Assembly: GCF_052065695.1 (NCBI RefSeq) | Contig: NZ_JBQHTM010000006.1 | Location: 40,722 to 104,721 of the forward strand | Source: Intestinimonas sp052065695 | GTDB lineage: Bacteria; Bacillota; Clostridia; Oscillospirales; Oscillospiraceae | Reading direction: 5' to 3' | Length of the DNA: 64,000 nucleotides | Shown here: positions 42,065 through 50,464 of the stretch, one piece after another | Numbering within the stretch: the stretch's first letter is position 1 | Layout: every line of letters begins with the position of its first letter | Position numbers and translations under genes: made by a program | Notes under the pieces: generated by a model | The model's input: the letters and a program-made list of their open reading frames with translations, nothing else | What the model was told of the DNA's origin: nothing | Databases searched by the model: none

Positions 42065-43315
42065 TCAGTCCTGTAAAAGCTCCTCCACCGCCAGGAGTAC
42101 GCCGGCCTTGCCGCTCTCATAGGTAAGGCCACCTTGGAGGTAGACGGTGTAGGGCTCCCGCATGGGAGCGTCGGCAGAGAGCTCAATGGAGGCGCCCTGA
42201 ATGAAGGCCCCCGCCGCCATGATGACCTGGGAATCATAACCGGGCATGTCCCAGGGCTCTGGAGTCACGTAGGAGTCCACCGGGGCGCCCTTCTGGATGC
42301 CTTTGCAGAAGCGTTTCACGGCCTCGGGATTGCCCAGATGGATCATCTGGATGATGTCGTGGCGGACCGCCTGGGAGGAGGGTTCGGCCTCATAGCCCAG
42401 TAGCTCCATAATCCGGGCGGCAAAGACCGCCGTCTTCACCGCCTGCGCGGTGGTATGGGGGGCAAGGAAAAGTCCTTGATAGAGTAGACGGTTGTTGCCC
42501 AGCGTGGAGCCACACTCCCGGCCGATACCGGGGATCGTCATACGGTAAGAGGCCTTTTCGATGAGGTCCTTCCGCCCGGCCATATAGCCGCCGGTGGGAG
42601 CCAGGCCGCCGCCGGGATTCTTGATGAGGGAACCCACCACCAAGTCAGCCCCCACCTGGGTGGGCTCCAGGGTCTCCACAAACTCACCGTAGCAGTTGTC
42701 GACCAGGACGTCCACGTTGGGGTTGGCGGCTTTGATGACCCGGCACATCTCCCCAATATCCTCCACGGACAAGGACGCCCGGGTGGCATAGCCCTTGGAG
42801 CGTTGGATCATGACCACCTTCACGGTGGGGTCCTCCCGGACCATCCTGGCCATACCTTCCAGGTCGGGCTTGTCGTCAACCAATTCTACTTGTCGGTAGT
42901 TGATACCATAGTCCTTCAGCGATCCAAAGCCCTTATCCGTGATACCTATGACACCCTGGATGGTGTCATAGGGCGCCCCCACGGCGTAGACCAAGGTGTC
43001 CCCTGGCCGCAGGGCGCCGTACAGAGCGCAGGAGATAGCGTGGGTACCGTTGACAAAGCCGATACGGACCAGAGCGTCCTCCGTACCAAAGATGTCGGCG
43101 TAAATCTCCTCCAGCTTGTCCCGGCCCAGGTCGTCGTAGCCATAGCCGGTGGTGCCGGCAAAGTAGGCCTCCGCCACCCGATGCTTCTGAAAGGCCGCCA
43201 GGACCTTCTGCGTGTTTTCCTCTGCAATGGCGTCGATACGGGCGAACTGATCTCCCAGGTCGGCCTGAGCTTTCCGACCCAGTTCCCGGACACGGTCACT
43301 TATCTGTAATGGCAT
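42065..43315 (-). CDS. PLP-dependent lyase of the methionine gamma-lyase/aluminium-resistance family
   Basis: 416 residues, Cys/Met metabolism PLP fold of the YnbB type. The PLP lysine is in GSLIKNPGGGLAPTGGY; substrate-binding segments are FAGTTGYGYDD and VNGTHAISCALYG. Members are annotated as methionine gamma-lyase or aluminium resistance protein; the natural substrate is not settled. ATG 43315 lies after AAAGGA, 9 bases beyond the GNAT stop. Confidence 0.85.
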   Translation of the reverse strand: MPLQISDRVRELGRKAQADLGDQFARIDAIAEENTQKVLAAFQKHRVAEAYFAGTTGYGYDDLGRDKLEEIYADIFGTEDALVRIGFVNGTHAISCALYGALRPGDTLVYAVGAPYDTIQGVIGITDKGFGSLKDYGINYRQVELVDDKPDLEGMARMVREDPTVKVVMIQRSKGYATRASLSVEDIGEMCRVIKAANPNVDVLVDNCYGEFVETLEPTQVGADLVVGSLIKNPGGGLAPTGGYMAGRKDLIEKASYRMTIPGIGRECGSTLGNNRLLYQGLFLAPHTTAQAVKTAVFAARIMELLGYEAEPSSQAVRHDIIQMIHLGNPEAVKRFCKGIQKGAPVDSYVTPEPWDMPGYDSQVIMAAGAFIQGASIELSADAPMREPYTVYLQGGLTYESGKAGVLLAVEELLQD

Positions 43316-43323
43316 ATTCCTTT

Positions 43324-43854
43324 TCACTCTCTGCTTTCCAATGGTTTTATACATTCATCTGACAAAAGGCTAAATAAAAAATCGTCATAGAGGATACCGT
43401 CTTTCTCATGGTGCTGCCGCAGGACCCCATCTCTCCGAAATCCGCAGGATTCCAGGAGACGGATCGATGAAAAATTAAACGCTCCGGTTTGGGCCATCAC
43501 TTTATTGCAATCTTGATCCAAGAACAGCATGCGGCAGAAGGTCTGCAATGCGTACCTCATATACCCCTTTCCACGCCATTCTGGGCAGAGGTAATAGCCT
43601 ATTTCCATACTGCGATTTCTAGGATTCCAATCTGACGCGGTCAATTTACCAATCAGATGTTTTTTATCAGAGGTCCACAGGCCCAAAATAACAGTATTTG
43701 GCTCATCCAGAGCTGACTGATACAGCTTTAGCTTTTCTTCCCTGCTCCGCAGACGGATGGGACGGCAGGTCATCGTATCAAAACCATCTTCATCCTCTAA
43801 GCTGCGCAGCCAAACCAGTTCTTCCGCTGAGATGGAATCCAGCACCACGTCCAT
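43324..43854 (-). CDS. GNAT-family N-acetyltransferase
   Basis: 176 residues of the RimJ/RimL-like acetyltransferase subgroup. The acetyl-CoA loop is CPEWRGKGYMRYAL and the C-terminal FNFSSIRLLESCGFRRDGVL is typical. Substrate unknown (protein N-termini or small amines). It is markedly more AT-rich and has different codon use from both neighbours, which suggests it was inserted between the PLP lyase and the M42 genes. Confidence 0.85.
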   Translation of the reverse strand: MDVVLDSISAEELVWLRSLEDEDGFDTMTCRPIRLRSREEKLKLYQSALDEPNTVILGLWTSDKKHLIGKLTASDWNPRNRSMEIGYYLCPEWRGKGYMRYALQTFCRMLFLDQDCNKVMAQTGAFNFSSIRLLESCGFRRDGVLRQHHEKDGILYDDFLFSLLSDECIKPLESRE

Positions 43855-43856
43855 AG

Positions 43857-44849
43857 TTACAGGCTTGCCTCAGCGAAGGCGGCCACCAGACGGGCGCAGG
43901 CCTCCACATCTCCCCGGTCCACCATCTCCTGGGGGCTGTGGGTGTAGCGGCAGGGAATGGAGATGCCTCCTGTGAGGACGCCCATCTTGCTGACGTGGAT
44001 GCTGCCAGCATCGGTACCGCCGGCCTTGATCACGTCCATCTGAGCGGGGATACCCCGCTCCTTGGCCAGAGCCTCCAGCTTGGAGACCATCTGGGGGTGG
44101 CAGATTACGGAGGTGTCCATCACCTTGATGGCGGCACCTCCACCCAGCTTGCTGCTGCCAGTGTGCTTGCTTCCCAGCTCATCTGCGGAGACCGTCACAT
44201 CCACGGCGATGCCGTAATCGGGGTCGATGGCATAGGCGGCGGTTTTGGAGCCCCGGAGCCCAACCTCCTCCTGGGTGGTAAAGACAAAGTACAGGTCATT
44301 GTCGCTATTCTGGAGCTCCTCCATGGCCATCAGCAGTACCAGGCAGGAGATGCGGTTGTCCATGTAGGGAGAGACCAGGCGGTCCCCTACGGCGTAGGTA
44401 GGGGTATCATAGACGGCGGTGTCGCCAATCTTGACCATAGCGCCGGCCTCATCGGCGTCATGGGCGCCGATGTCGATATAGAGGTCGTCCAGTGTCATAT
44501 CCTTGGGGTCCACCGACTCACTGAGACAGATGACACCACGGACACCGTTCTTGAAGCGGACTGGGGTGGCTATGAGATCAGGGGCATGCAGCCCACCTAC
44601 TTTGCCAAAACGGAGATACCCTTCCTTCTCGATATAGGTGACGATGCAGCCGATGGAGTCCATATGGGCGGCAAACATTACCCGGGACCCACTCCCCTTC
44701 TTGTGGGCGATGAGATTGCCCATGGTGTCCCGGCGGCACTCGTCCACAAAGGGCATGGCCAGCTTCTCCAGCACATCGGCCACCTCGGACTCGTCACCGG
44801 CAGGGCCATGGCAGGCATTGAGGGCCTGAAGCGTCTTCAAAAGATCCAT
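43857..44849 (-). CDS. M42-family metallo-aminopeptidase (copy 1 of 3)
   Basis: 330 residues. Metal ligands of the co-catalytic site are all visible: AHMDSIG (His, Asp), MDNRISC (bridging Asp), TTQEEVGLRG (Glu pair), AVDVTVSAD (Asp), and THSPQE (His). M42 enzymes form 12-subunit tetrahedral TET particles that trim peptides. It is the last of three paralogues in a row, 19 bases after copy 2. Confidence 0.9.
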   Translation of the reverse strand: MDLLKTLQALNACHGPAGDESEVADVLEKLAMPFVDECRRDTMGNLIAHKKGSGSRVMFAAHMDSIGCIVTYIEKEGYLRFGKVGGLHAPDLIATPVRFKNGVRGVICLSESVDPKDMTLDDLYIDIGAHDADEAGAMVKIGDTAVYDTPTYAVGDRLVSPYMDNRISCLVLLMAMEELQNSDNDLYFVFTTQEEVGLRGSKTAAYAIDPDYGIAVDVTVSADELGSKHTGSSKLGGGAAIKVMDTSVICHPQMVSKLEALAKERGIPAQMDVIKAGGTDAGSIHVSKMGVLTGGISIPCRYTHSPQEMVDRGDVEACARLVAAFAEASL

Positions 44850-44868
44850 ACTGTTCTATCCTCCTGTA

Positions 44869-45891
44869 TCACGAGGCCGCCATGGCTTCGATAAAATGTT
44901 TGACCAGCGTATGCGCATGGGTGAGATCCTGGCAGCAGATCACGCCGGACGGAGCGTGCAGGTACCGGACCGGAGTGGACACCGCCGCCACCCAGACGCC
45001 CTCCTTGGTCCGCTGGATGGCCGAGGAGTCGTTGCCGCCGGAGAGGTAGTTCTTGGTCTGCCACGGAATATCGTGCTCTTCCGCCAGCTCCCGCAGCTGC
45101 TCAAAGAGAGCACGGTCGTAGATGGTGCCGTTGTCCATGAAGGAGAGCACAGGGCCCTTTCCCAGGATGGCCACCCGACGGTGCTCATCAGTTCCGGGAA
45201 GATCGGCTGCCGTGGTTCCTTCCAGTACCAGGGCGATCTCCGGCGTGACGGAAAAGGCAGCGCCGAAGGCGCCCCGGGTGCCCACCTCCTCCTGAACGGA
45301 GAAGACGAAGGTACAGTCCATGGGCAACTCTTCCTCAATGAGCTTGAGCATGACGGCACAGCCAACACGGTCATCCAGGGCTTTGGCCTTGAGCATGCCG
45401 GAGCCGAACTCCACGGCGTCGCTCTCAAAGGCCACCAGATCACCCAGAGCCGTGACACGCTCGGCGTCGGCCCGGTCCTTGGCGCCGATATCGATATACA
45501 GGTCCTCAAAGTCGGGGACCCTCTTCTCCTCTTCGGTGCTGACCAGGTGGTAGGCCTTGAGTCCGATGGCCCCTGGGATGCGTCCCCGGCCCACGCTCAC
45601 CCGCTTACCGATGACCACCCGGGGATCGATCCCGCCCACAGGGGCAAATTTCAGATAGCCGTCCTCGGTGATGTCGTTGACGATGAAGCCCACCTCATCC
45701 ATGTGGGCGGTGAGCATGAGCTTGTTCCCCGTGTGCTTCTCCCCTTGCTTGAAAACGATGAGATTGCCCAGAGCGTCCACCCGCATGGAGGCGGCATAGG
45801 GCCGGCACCGCTCCATCAGGTAGTCACGCACCTCGTCCTCACCGCTGGAGACGCCGTTGAGGAGGCAGAGTTCCTTGACCAGGTTCAGCAC
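44869..45891 (-). CDS. M42-family metallo-aminopeptidase (copy 2 of 3)
   Basis: 340 residues. AHMDEVGF, LDDRVGC, SVQEEVGTRG and the C-terminal LHAPSG supply the metal site; the fourth position is Glu (VLEGTTAAD) where copies 1 and 3 have Asp, a variation common in the FrvX/CelM branch. It overlaps copy 3 by seven bases. The difference at the metal site suggests different substrate preference within the cluster. Confidence 0.9.
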   Translation of the reverse strand: MLNLVKELCLLNGVSSGEDEVRDYLMERCRPYAASMRVDALGNLIVFKQGEKHTGNKLMLTAHMDEVGFIVNDITEDGYLKFAPVGGIDPRVVIGKRVSVGRGRIPGAIGLKAYHLVSTEEEKRVPDFEDLYIDIGAKDRADAERVTALGDLVAFESDAVEFGSGMLKAKALDDRVGCAVMLKLIEEELPMDCTFVFSVQEEVGTRGAFGAAFSVTPEIALVLEGTTAADLPGTDEHRRVAILGKGPVLSFMDNGTIYDRALFEQLRELAEEHDIPWQTKNYLSGGNDSSAIQRTKEGVWVAAVSTPVRYLHAPSGVICCQDLTHAHTLVKHFIEAMAAS

Positions 45892-46925
45892 AGTTCCTTC
45901 GCCTCCTTACCCAGGTTTTCCGCAAAGGCGGCCAGCAATGCCGCCGAGGATTCGATATCTGCTAAGTCCAGCACTTCAATGGGGCTGTGCATATACTTCA
46001 AAGGCAAAGAGATCACCGAGGTGGCGATCCCCTCTCGGACAATCTGCATGTGCCATCCGTTGGTGCCAGTGTGGCCCTCCATAACCTCCAGGTCGTAAGG
46101 AATCCCCAGGGCCTTGGCCTTGGACACCATACGCTCAGTCATCCAGCGAGTCATATTGGGACCGACGCCGATCTGAGGTCCGCCACCGGTACCGCTGCGC
46201 CGCCCCTTGGGATTGTCCGGTGTCTTGGCGTGGGTTACATCCACCGCCACGCAGCAGTCCGGGTGGAGGCTGTAGGTCCCCACCTTGGCGCCGGCACCGC
46301 CCACCTCCTCACGGGTGCTGCCCATGATGTAAAGATCTACATCCAGGGTTTTGTCCCGGAGGAGCTCCGCTGTCCGCAGCAGAATGGTAAAGCAGGAGCG
46401 GTCGTCCATGGATTTGCCGCAGACCTTACCGTTCATGAGATCAAAGCAACTGCCCCGGAATACCATGGGAGTGCCGATGGGCACCCGGCGCTGGGCCTCC
46501 TCCTGGCTCATGCCGATGTCCACCCGGAGCTCGTCGATGGGGATGGACTTCTTCTTGTCCTCCGCCTTGAGCACGTGGGGCGGCAGACAGGCCACCACGC
46601 CCAGAATGGGGGTATCGGCCAGCACAGTCAGCTCCCGGTCGGGCAGCATCCGGGGGTCCACCCCACCGATGGTGCGAAAACGGAGGAAGCCCTCCTCAAT
46701 TCCGGTGACGATGAGACCAATCTCATCCAGATGGGCGTCCAGCAGCAGCCGGGGCGCACCGGGGCGGCCGCACAGCCGCACACCCACAGCGTTGCCGAAG
46801 CGATCCACGTTGGCCTCGTCCAGAAAGGGCCGCATCAGGTCGGCGGCCTGCATGGCCACCATGCGCTCAAAGCCGGAGGGCCCGGCCATGGCGCTCAGGC
46901 GGCCCAAAACTTCTCTTGTGTCCAA
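45885..46925 (-). CDS. M42-family metallo-aminopeptidase (copy 3 of 3)
   Basis: 346 residues. The metal site is AHLDEIGL, MDDRSC, STREEVGGAG, AVDVTHAKT and MHSPIE; the Arg next to the Glu pair differs from copies 1 and 2. The start is TTG 46925 (LDTREVLGRLSAMAGPSGFE), with AAAGGAG 8 bases upstream; an in-frame ATG at 46980 has no ribosome site and abuts the murD stop. First of the three tandem copies, probably in one transcript with murD. Confidence 0.88.
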   Translation of the reverse strand: MDTREVLGRLSAMAGPSGFERMVAMQAADLMRPFLDEANVDRFGNAVGVRLCGRPGAPRLLLDAHLDEIGLIVTGIEEGFLRFRTIGGVDPRMLPDRELTVLADTPILGVVACLPPHVLKAEDKKKSIPIDELRVDIGMSQEEAQRRVPIGTPMVFRGSCFDLMNGKVCGKSMDDRSCFTILLRTAELLRDKTLDVDLYIMGSTREEVGGAGAKVGTYSLHPDCCVAVDVTHAKTPDNPKGRRSGTGGGPQIGVGPNMTRWMTERMVSKAKALGIPYDLEVMEGHTGTNGWHMQIVREGIATSVISLPLKYMHSPIEVLDLADIESSAALLAAFAENLGKEAKELC

Positions 46926-46971
46926 ATATTCCACTCCTTTCCGCGGAAAACCGCGTTCTGCCCCGAGGGAC

Positions 46972-48354
46972 TTAAAGTTCATAAACAATCTTTTTAAAAG
47001 CCTCGCCCCGCTGTGCAAAATTCTTAAAGTGATCAAAAGAGGCACAGGCCGGCGAGAGGATGACCACATCCCCCGGTTGTGCCATGCTGTGGGCGGCCAG
47101 GACGGCGGCGTTGAAGTCCTCGTACTTGGAGATGGGCGGTTCGCCGTGGTAGGCCGGACAGCTCCGGATGGCGTCGGCAATCCGGTCCGCCGTATCTCCG
47201 GTGAGGATGAGGTACTTCACATGCTCCACCACCTCAGGGCCAAGTACGTCGAAGGGGATGTGCTTGTCGTAGCCGCCGGCAATGAGGATGACCTTCTCCT
47301 TAAAGGAGCGCAGGCCGGCAATGGTACGGGAGGGGCTGGAGGCGATGGAGTCATTGTAGTAGCGCACGCCGTTGAGGGTGCGTACCAGCTCGATGCGGTG
47401 CTCCACACCGGCGAATTTGGAGGCGAAATTCCGGATCACCTGGTCGGGCACCAGCCCGTCCACGGCGGCAATGGCCGCCATGTAGTTTTCCACGTTGTGA
47501 TCGCCGGGCAACAGGATGTCCTCCAGGGGGAGCACCAGCCGGGAGCCCTCCGGAGACACCACCCAGATGGCGTTGTCCCTCAGGCAGACGCCCTCGCTGA
47601 GGGCCTGCCGGCGGCTGAAGAATACCGCACGGCCCGGTGCGGACTCCGCAAAATTCCGGGTGATTTCATTGTCAAAGTTGAAGACGGCCCTTCCCTGTGG
47701 GGACTGATGGGTAAAGATATTTTCCTTTGCAGTGATATACTCCTCCATGGACTTATGGACGTCCAGGTGGTTGGGCGCCAGGTTGGTGACCACGGCGATG
47801 TCGGGGCTCCGGTCCATGGTCATGAGCTGGAAGGAGGAGAGCTCCAGTACGGCGTAGTCGTCGGGCTCCATGCCGTCCACGTCGGCCAGCAGGGGCTTTC
47901 CGATATTGCCGCCCACAAAGGTGTGATAGCCCGCCTCCCGGAGCAGGCTGGCGATGATAGTGGTCGTGGTGGTCTTGCCGTCACTGCCAGTGACGGCGAT
48001 GGTGTGGCAGGGGCAGACCTGGAAAAACACCTCCATCTCGGAGGTGATGACGCTGCCCTTGGCCTGCGCCAGCAGTAGCTCCGGCACGTCGGGCCGCATG
48101 CCGGGGGTGCGGAGGATCACGTCGTGGTCCAGCCCCTTCAGATAGTCGGGGCCCAGCCGCAGCTCGGCACCCAGGCTCTCCAGCTCCTCGGTGAGCCCGC
48201 CGAAGTCCTCACGGCGATTCCGATCGCAGGCGGTGACCTTGATCCCTGCCCGCAAGAGCATCTTGATCAGTGGCGTATTGGACACGCCAATGCCGATAAC
48301 GGCGACGGATTTTCCCTTGAGTCCCGCCAAATATTCTTGAATGGTGGTCGGCAT
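46972..48354 (-). CDS. murD: UDP-N-acetylmuramoylalanine-D-glutamate ligase
   Basis: 460 residues. The N-terminal UDP-binding domain has VAVIGIGVSNTPLIK. The central ATP-binding P-loop is VTGSDGKTTTTTI (family GTNGKTT type), and the C-terminal ligase domain has the YYNDSIASSP segment that binds the D-Glu side. It adds D-glutamate in peptidoglycan precursor synthesis. ATG 48354 lies 8 bases after AAAGGGG; the ATG at 48360 is too close. No other mur genes are adjacent, unlike the usual dcw cluster. Confidence 0.95.
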   Translation of the reverse strand: MPTTIQEYLAGLKGKSVAVIGIGVSNTPLIKMLLRAGIKVTACDRNRREDFGGLTEELESLGAELRLGPDYLKGLDHDVILRTPGMRPDVPELLLAQAKGSVITSEMEVFFQVCPCHTIAVTGSDGKTTTTTIIASLLREAGYHTFVGGNIGKPLLADVDGMEPDDYAVLELSSFQLMTMDRSPDIAVVTNLAPNHLDVHKSMEEYITAKENIFTHQSPQGRAVFNFDNEITRNFAESAPGRAVFFSRRQALSEGVCLRDNAIWVVSPEGSRLVLPLEDILLPGDHNVENYMAAIAAVDGLVPDQVIRNFASKFAGVEHRIELVRTLNGVRYYNDSIASSPSRTIAGLRSFKEKVILIAGGYDKHIPFDVLGPEVVEHVKYLILTGDTADRIADAIRSCPAYHGEPPISKYEDFNAAVLAAHSMAQPGDVVILSPACASFDHFKNFAQRGEAFKKIVYEL

Positions 48355-48431
48355 AGCCATTTCCCCTTTCGGTTCTCCAGTCAGACGCAGCAGCAAACGG
48401 GCCGTCGGCACCGCACGCCAAGTCGTTATAT

Positions 48432-48460
48432 ATTATAGACGATAAATGTGAATATTTCAA
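48432..48460 (-). promoter_or_regulatory. SigmaA promoter of murD
   Basis: Minus strand TTGAAA (48460-48455), 17-base spacer, TATAAT (48437-48432). Confidence 0.82.
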
Positions 48461-48465
48461 TCGAA

Positions 48466-48494
48466 TTGACATCGGCCGATGGATGAGATATAAT
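48466..48494 (+). promoter_or_regulatory. Consensus SigmaA promoter of rnpB
   Basis: TTGACA (48466-48471), 17-base spacer, TATAAT (48489-48494): both hexamers perfect, as expected for an abundant stable RNA. Confidence 0.92.
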
Positions 48495-48501
48495 AACCAT
48501 C

Positions 48502-48861
48502 TGCAAGTAAGCTGGACAGCCGCGTGGGCAGTGCCGAAAGGCCGTCCATGAGGAAAGTCCGGGCTCCGTAGGGCAAGGATAACGGATAACATCCGCCGGG
48601 GGCGACCCTAGGAAAAGTGCAACAGAGAGATACCGCCTTGTTGGCTCTGCGCCGACGAGGTAAGGGTGGAAAGGCGAGGTAAGAGCTCACCCGATGGCTG
48701 GAGACTGCCCATCGCTGTAAACTCTATCCGGAGCAACACCGTGGAGGGACATATGGCCGGCCCGGCCGTCCCATGGAGGTGGCTGGAACGCGTTGGCAAC
48801 GGCGCGTCTAGATAGATGGCTGTCTTAAAGGACAGAACCCGGCTTACAGGCTTGCTTGCGA
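48502..48861 (+). ncRNA. rnpB: RNase P RNA (type A)
   Basis: About 360 nt. The conserved core is visible: GAGGAAAGTCCGGGCTCC near the 5' end (48550-48567), AAGAGCTCACCCG in the middle, and ACAGAACCCGGCTTACAGGC at the 3' end. P1 can form from GCAAGTAAGC (48503-48512) and GCTTGCTTGC (48850-48859). Catalytic subunit that matures tRNA 5' ends. It has its own consensus promoter and terminator. Confidence 0.95.
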
Positions 48862-48864
48862 TAT

Positions 48865-48900
48865 GAGAGCCCGGAGCACAGCGCTCCGGGCTCTCTTTTT
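48865..48900 (+). terminator. Terminator of rnpB
   Basis: GAGAGCCCGGAGC / GCTCCGGGCTCTC, 13-bp perfect stem, then TTTTT. Confidence 0.93.
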
Positions 48901-48918
48901 GATTTTTCAGAAATAAGC

Positions 48919-48949
48919 TTGACACTTCCCTTACGTCAGATGGTACACT
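48919..48949 (+). promoter_or_regulatory. MerR-type promoter with 19-base spacer
   Basis: TTGACA (48919-48924), 19-base spacer holding CTTCCCTTACGTCAGATGG, TACACT (48944-48949). The overlong spacer is the hallmark of promoters untwisted by MerR activators, so the gene downstream probably controls itself. Confidence 0.78.
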
Positions 48950-48972
48950 TCTCTCAAAGGGAGGCATCAGCC

Positions 48973-49674
48973 ATGAAGATGAAAGAAGTGTGTGCGGCCA
49001 CCGGACTGACGGAACGGGCGGTGCGGTTCTATGTTCAGGAGCAACTGGTGAACCCGCAATCCCAGCGGCGGGGCGGCCGTACCTGGCTGGATTTTTCCGA
49101 GCCGGATGTGGAGCGGCTCCGAGCCATCGGGATCCTGCGGAAGGCGGGCTTTACCATCGATGAGATCCGCTCCATGGGACAGGACTTTCCAAACAATGCC
49201 CCCGGCGCCGCTTTCGCTCTGAGGCGCCGGCTCCAAGAGGCTATCGATGCCTCTGAACGGCTGAGACGCATTGATACCGCCCAAGCGGACGGCTTGGAGA
49301 GCTACGCCTCATTGCTGGAGGCTGAGGTAAAAGACCAGCCACTCCCGGACTATGACGGCCCCTGTACCCGTCATATAGACATCGACGCCTGGCACGACCG
49401 GGTGGAATGGCTGCTCATGCTGGGAGCGGTCTGGCTATTCTGGCGTCTTTACAACGGCGCAGTGGATCTCTTGTCCGACCGTTTTACGCTGCTGTCCATC
49501 GCGTTCTGGAATCCGTTGGTTTACTTCCTGCTCTTTGTCATCCTACCCTTGCCCATTGCGATAGTCCTGGGCAGCGGAGCGGGAAAATGGCTGTGCCGCC
49601 ACTTTGAATATGTGCCATGTGAAGAAAAGAGCCTGCCAAATCGGCAGGCTCTTTTGATGTTTGCTCAATCCTGA
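48973..49674 (+). CDS. MerR-family regulator with C-terminal membrane helices
   Basis: 233 residues. The N-terminal MerR winged helix (KEVCAATGLTERAVRFYVQE) and second wing-helix (about 40-70) are followed by a coiled segment (about 78-120) and two hydrophobic helices (about 144-166 and 172-203). The protein would sit in the membrane with its DNA-binding head in the cytosol, perhaps sensing envelope stress or a membrane ligand. GGGAGG lies 8 bases before the ATG. The last codons contain a terminator hairpin, and the 3' end overlaps yebC by ten bases. Confidence 0.82.
   Translation: MKMKEVCAATGLTERAVRFYVQEQLVNPQSQRRGGRTWLDFSEPDVERLRAIGILRKAGFTIDEIRSMGQDFPNNAPGAAFALRRRLQEAIDASERLRRIDTAQADGLESYASLLEAEVKDQPLPDYDGPCTRHIDIDAWHDRVEWLLMLGAVWLFWRLYNGAVDLLSDRFTLLSIAFWNPLVYFLLFVILPLPIAIVLGSGAGKWLCRHFEYVPCEEKSLPNRQALLMFAQS
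49625..49655. terminator. Bidirectional terminator inside the end of the MerR gene
   Basis: AAAAGAGCCTGCC-AAATC-GGCAGGCTCTTTT, 13-bp stem. For yebC (-) it is in the normal place just after the stop. For the MerR gene (+) it lies before the stop codon (49672-49674). Confidence 0.8.
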
Positions 49675-50393
49675 TCCCAGTTATGCCAGACGTTCTGCAC
49701 GTCGTCATTCTCCTCCAGGAGGTCAATGAGCTTTTCCATATTCTTGATGTCTTCCTCATTTTCCAGCTTGACGTAGTTCTGAGGGACCATCTCCACGGCG
49801 GCTTGCAGGAAGGTGTAGCCCTTCTCTTCCAGAGCGGCCAGAACAGTGCCGAAGGCGTCGGGATCGGTGTAGATCTCAAAGGTCTCCTGTTCCGCCTGCA
49901 TATCGTCGGCGCCGGCGTCCAGGGCATCCATCATGACGGTATCCTCGTCCAGGTCTTCCTTCTCGATGACAATGACGCCCTTGCGGTCAAAGGACCAGGA
50001 CACACAGCCGGTGGCACCCAGGCCCTTGCCGTACTTGTCCAGTAGGTGACGGACCTCGGGAGCGGTACGGTTGCGATTGTCAGTGAGGGCATCCACGATA
50101 ACAGCTACGCCGGAGGGACCATAGCCCTCGTACACCACGTTCTCGTAGCTGTCGGTGTTGCCGGAGCCCAGAGCCTTTTCGATGGTGCGCTTGATGTTGT
50201 CGTTGGGCATATTGGCCGCCTTGGCCTTGGCGACGACGGTGGCCAGACGGGAGTTGTTGTTGGGGTCGCCGCTGCCGCCCTGCTTCACCGCCACGATCAT
50301 CTCGCGGGCGATCTTGGTAAAGATTTGAGACCGCTTCGCGTCGGCGGCGCCCTTGGTCTTCTGAATATTATGCCACTTGGAATGTCCTGACAT
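49665..50393 (-). CDS. yebC: YebC/PmpR-family translational or transcriptional regulator
   Basis: 242 residues, three-domain alpha/beta protein with the invariant N-terminus SGHSKWHNIQKTKGAADAKR, then KIAREMIVAVKQGG and FDRKGVIVIE. Family members help ribosomes through proline-rich stretches (YebC2/TACO1) or act as regulators (PmpR). It has its own promoter, overlapping the end of the nif3-like gene. Confidence 0.93.
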   Translation of the reverse strand: MSGHSKWHNIQKTKGAADAKRSQIFTKIAREMIVAVKQGGSGDPNNNSRLATVVAKAKAANMPNDNIKRTIEKALGSGNTDSYENVVYEGYGPSGVAVIVDALTDNRNRTAPEVRHLLDKYGKGLGATGCVSWSFDRKGVIVIEKEDLDEDTVMMDALDAGADDMQAEQETFEIYTDPDAFGTVLAALEEKGYTFLQAAVEMVPQNYVKLENEEDIKNMEKLIDLLEENDDVQNVWHNWDQD

Positions 50394-50432
50394 TGGATTC
50401 GTCCCCTTCTAAATTCTCAAAAATGCTAAAAT

Positions 50433-50461
50433 ATTGTACCACAAAGGCAATTATTGTGCAA
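50433..50461 (-). promoter_or_regulatory. SigmaA promoter of yebC
   Basis: Minus strand TTGCAC (50461-50456), 17-base spacer, TACAAT (50438-50433). Confidence 0.75.
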
Positions 50462-50464
50462 GCC

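Noticed and set aside
46351..48078. A 575-residue open frame on the + strand
   Set aside because: Antisense to an M42 gene and murD, both with complete catalytic motifs; composition is that of an antisense shadow.
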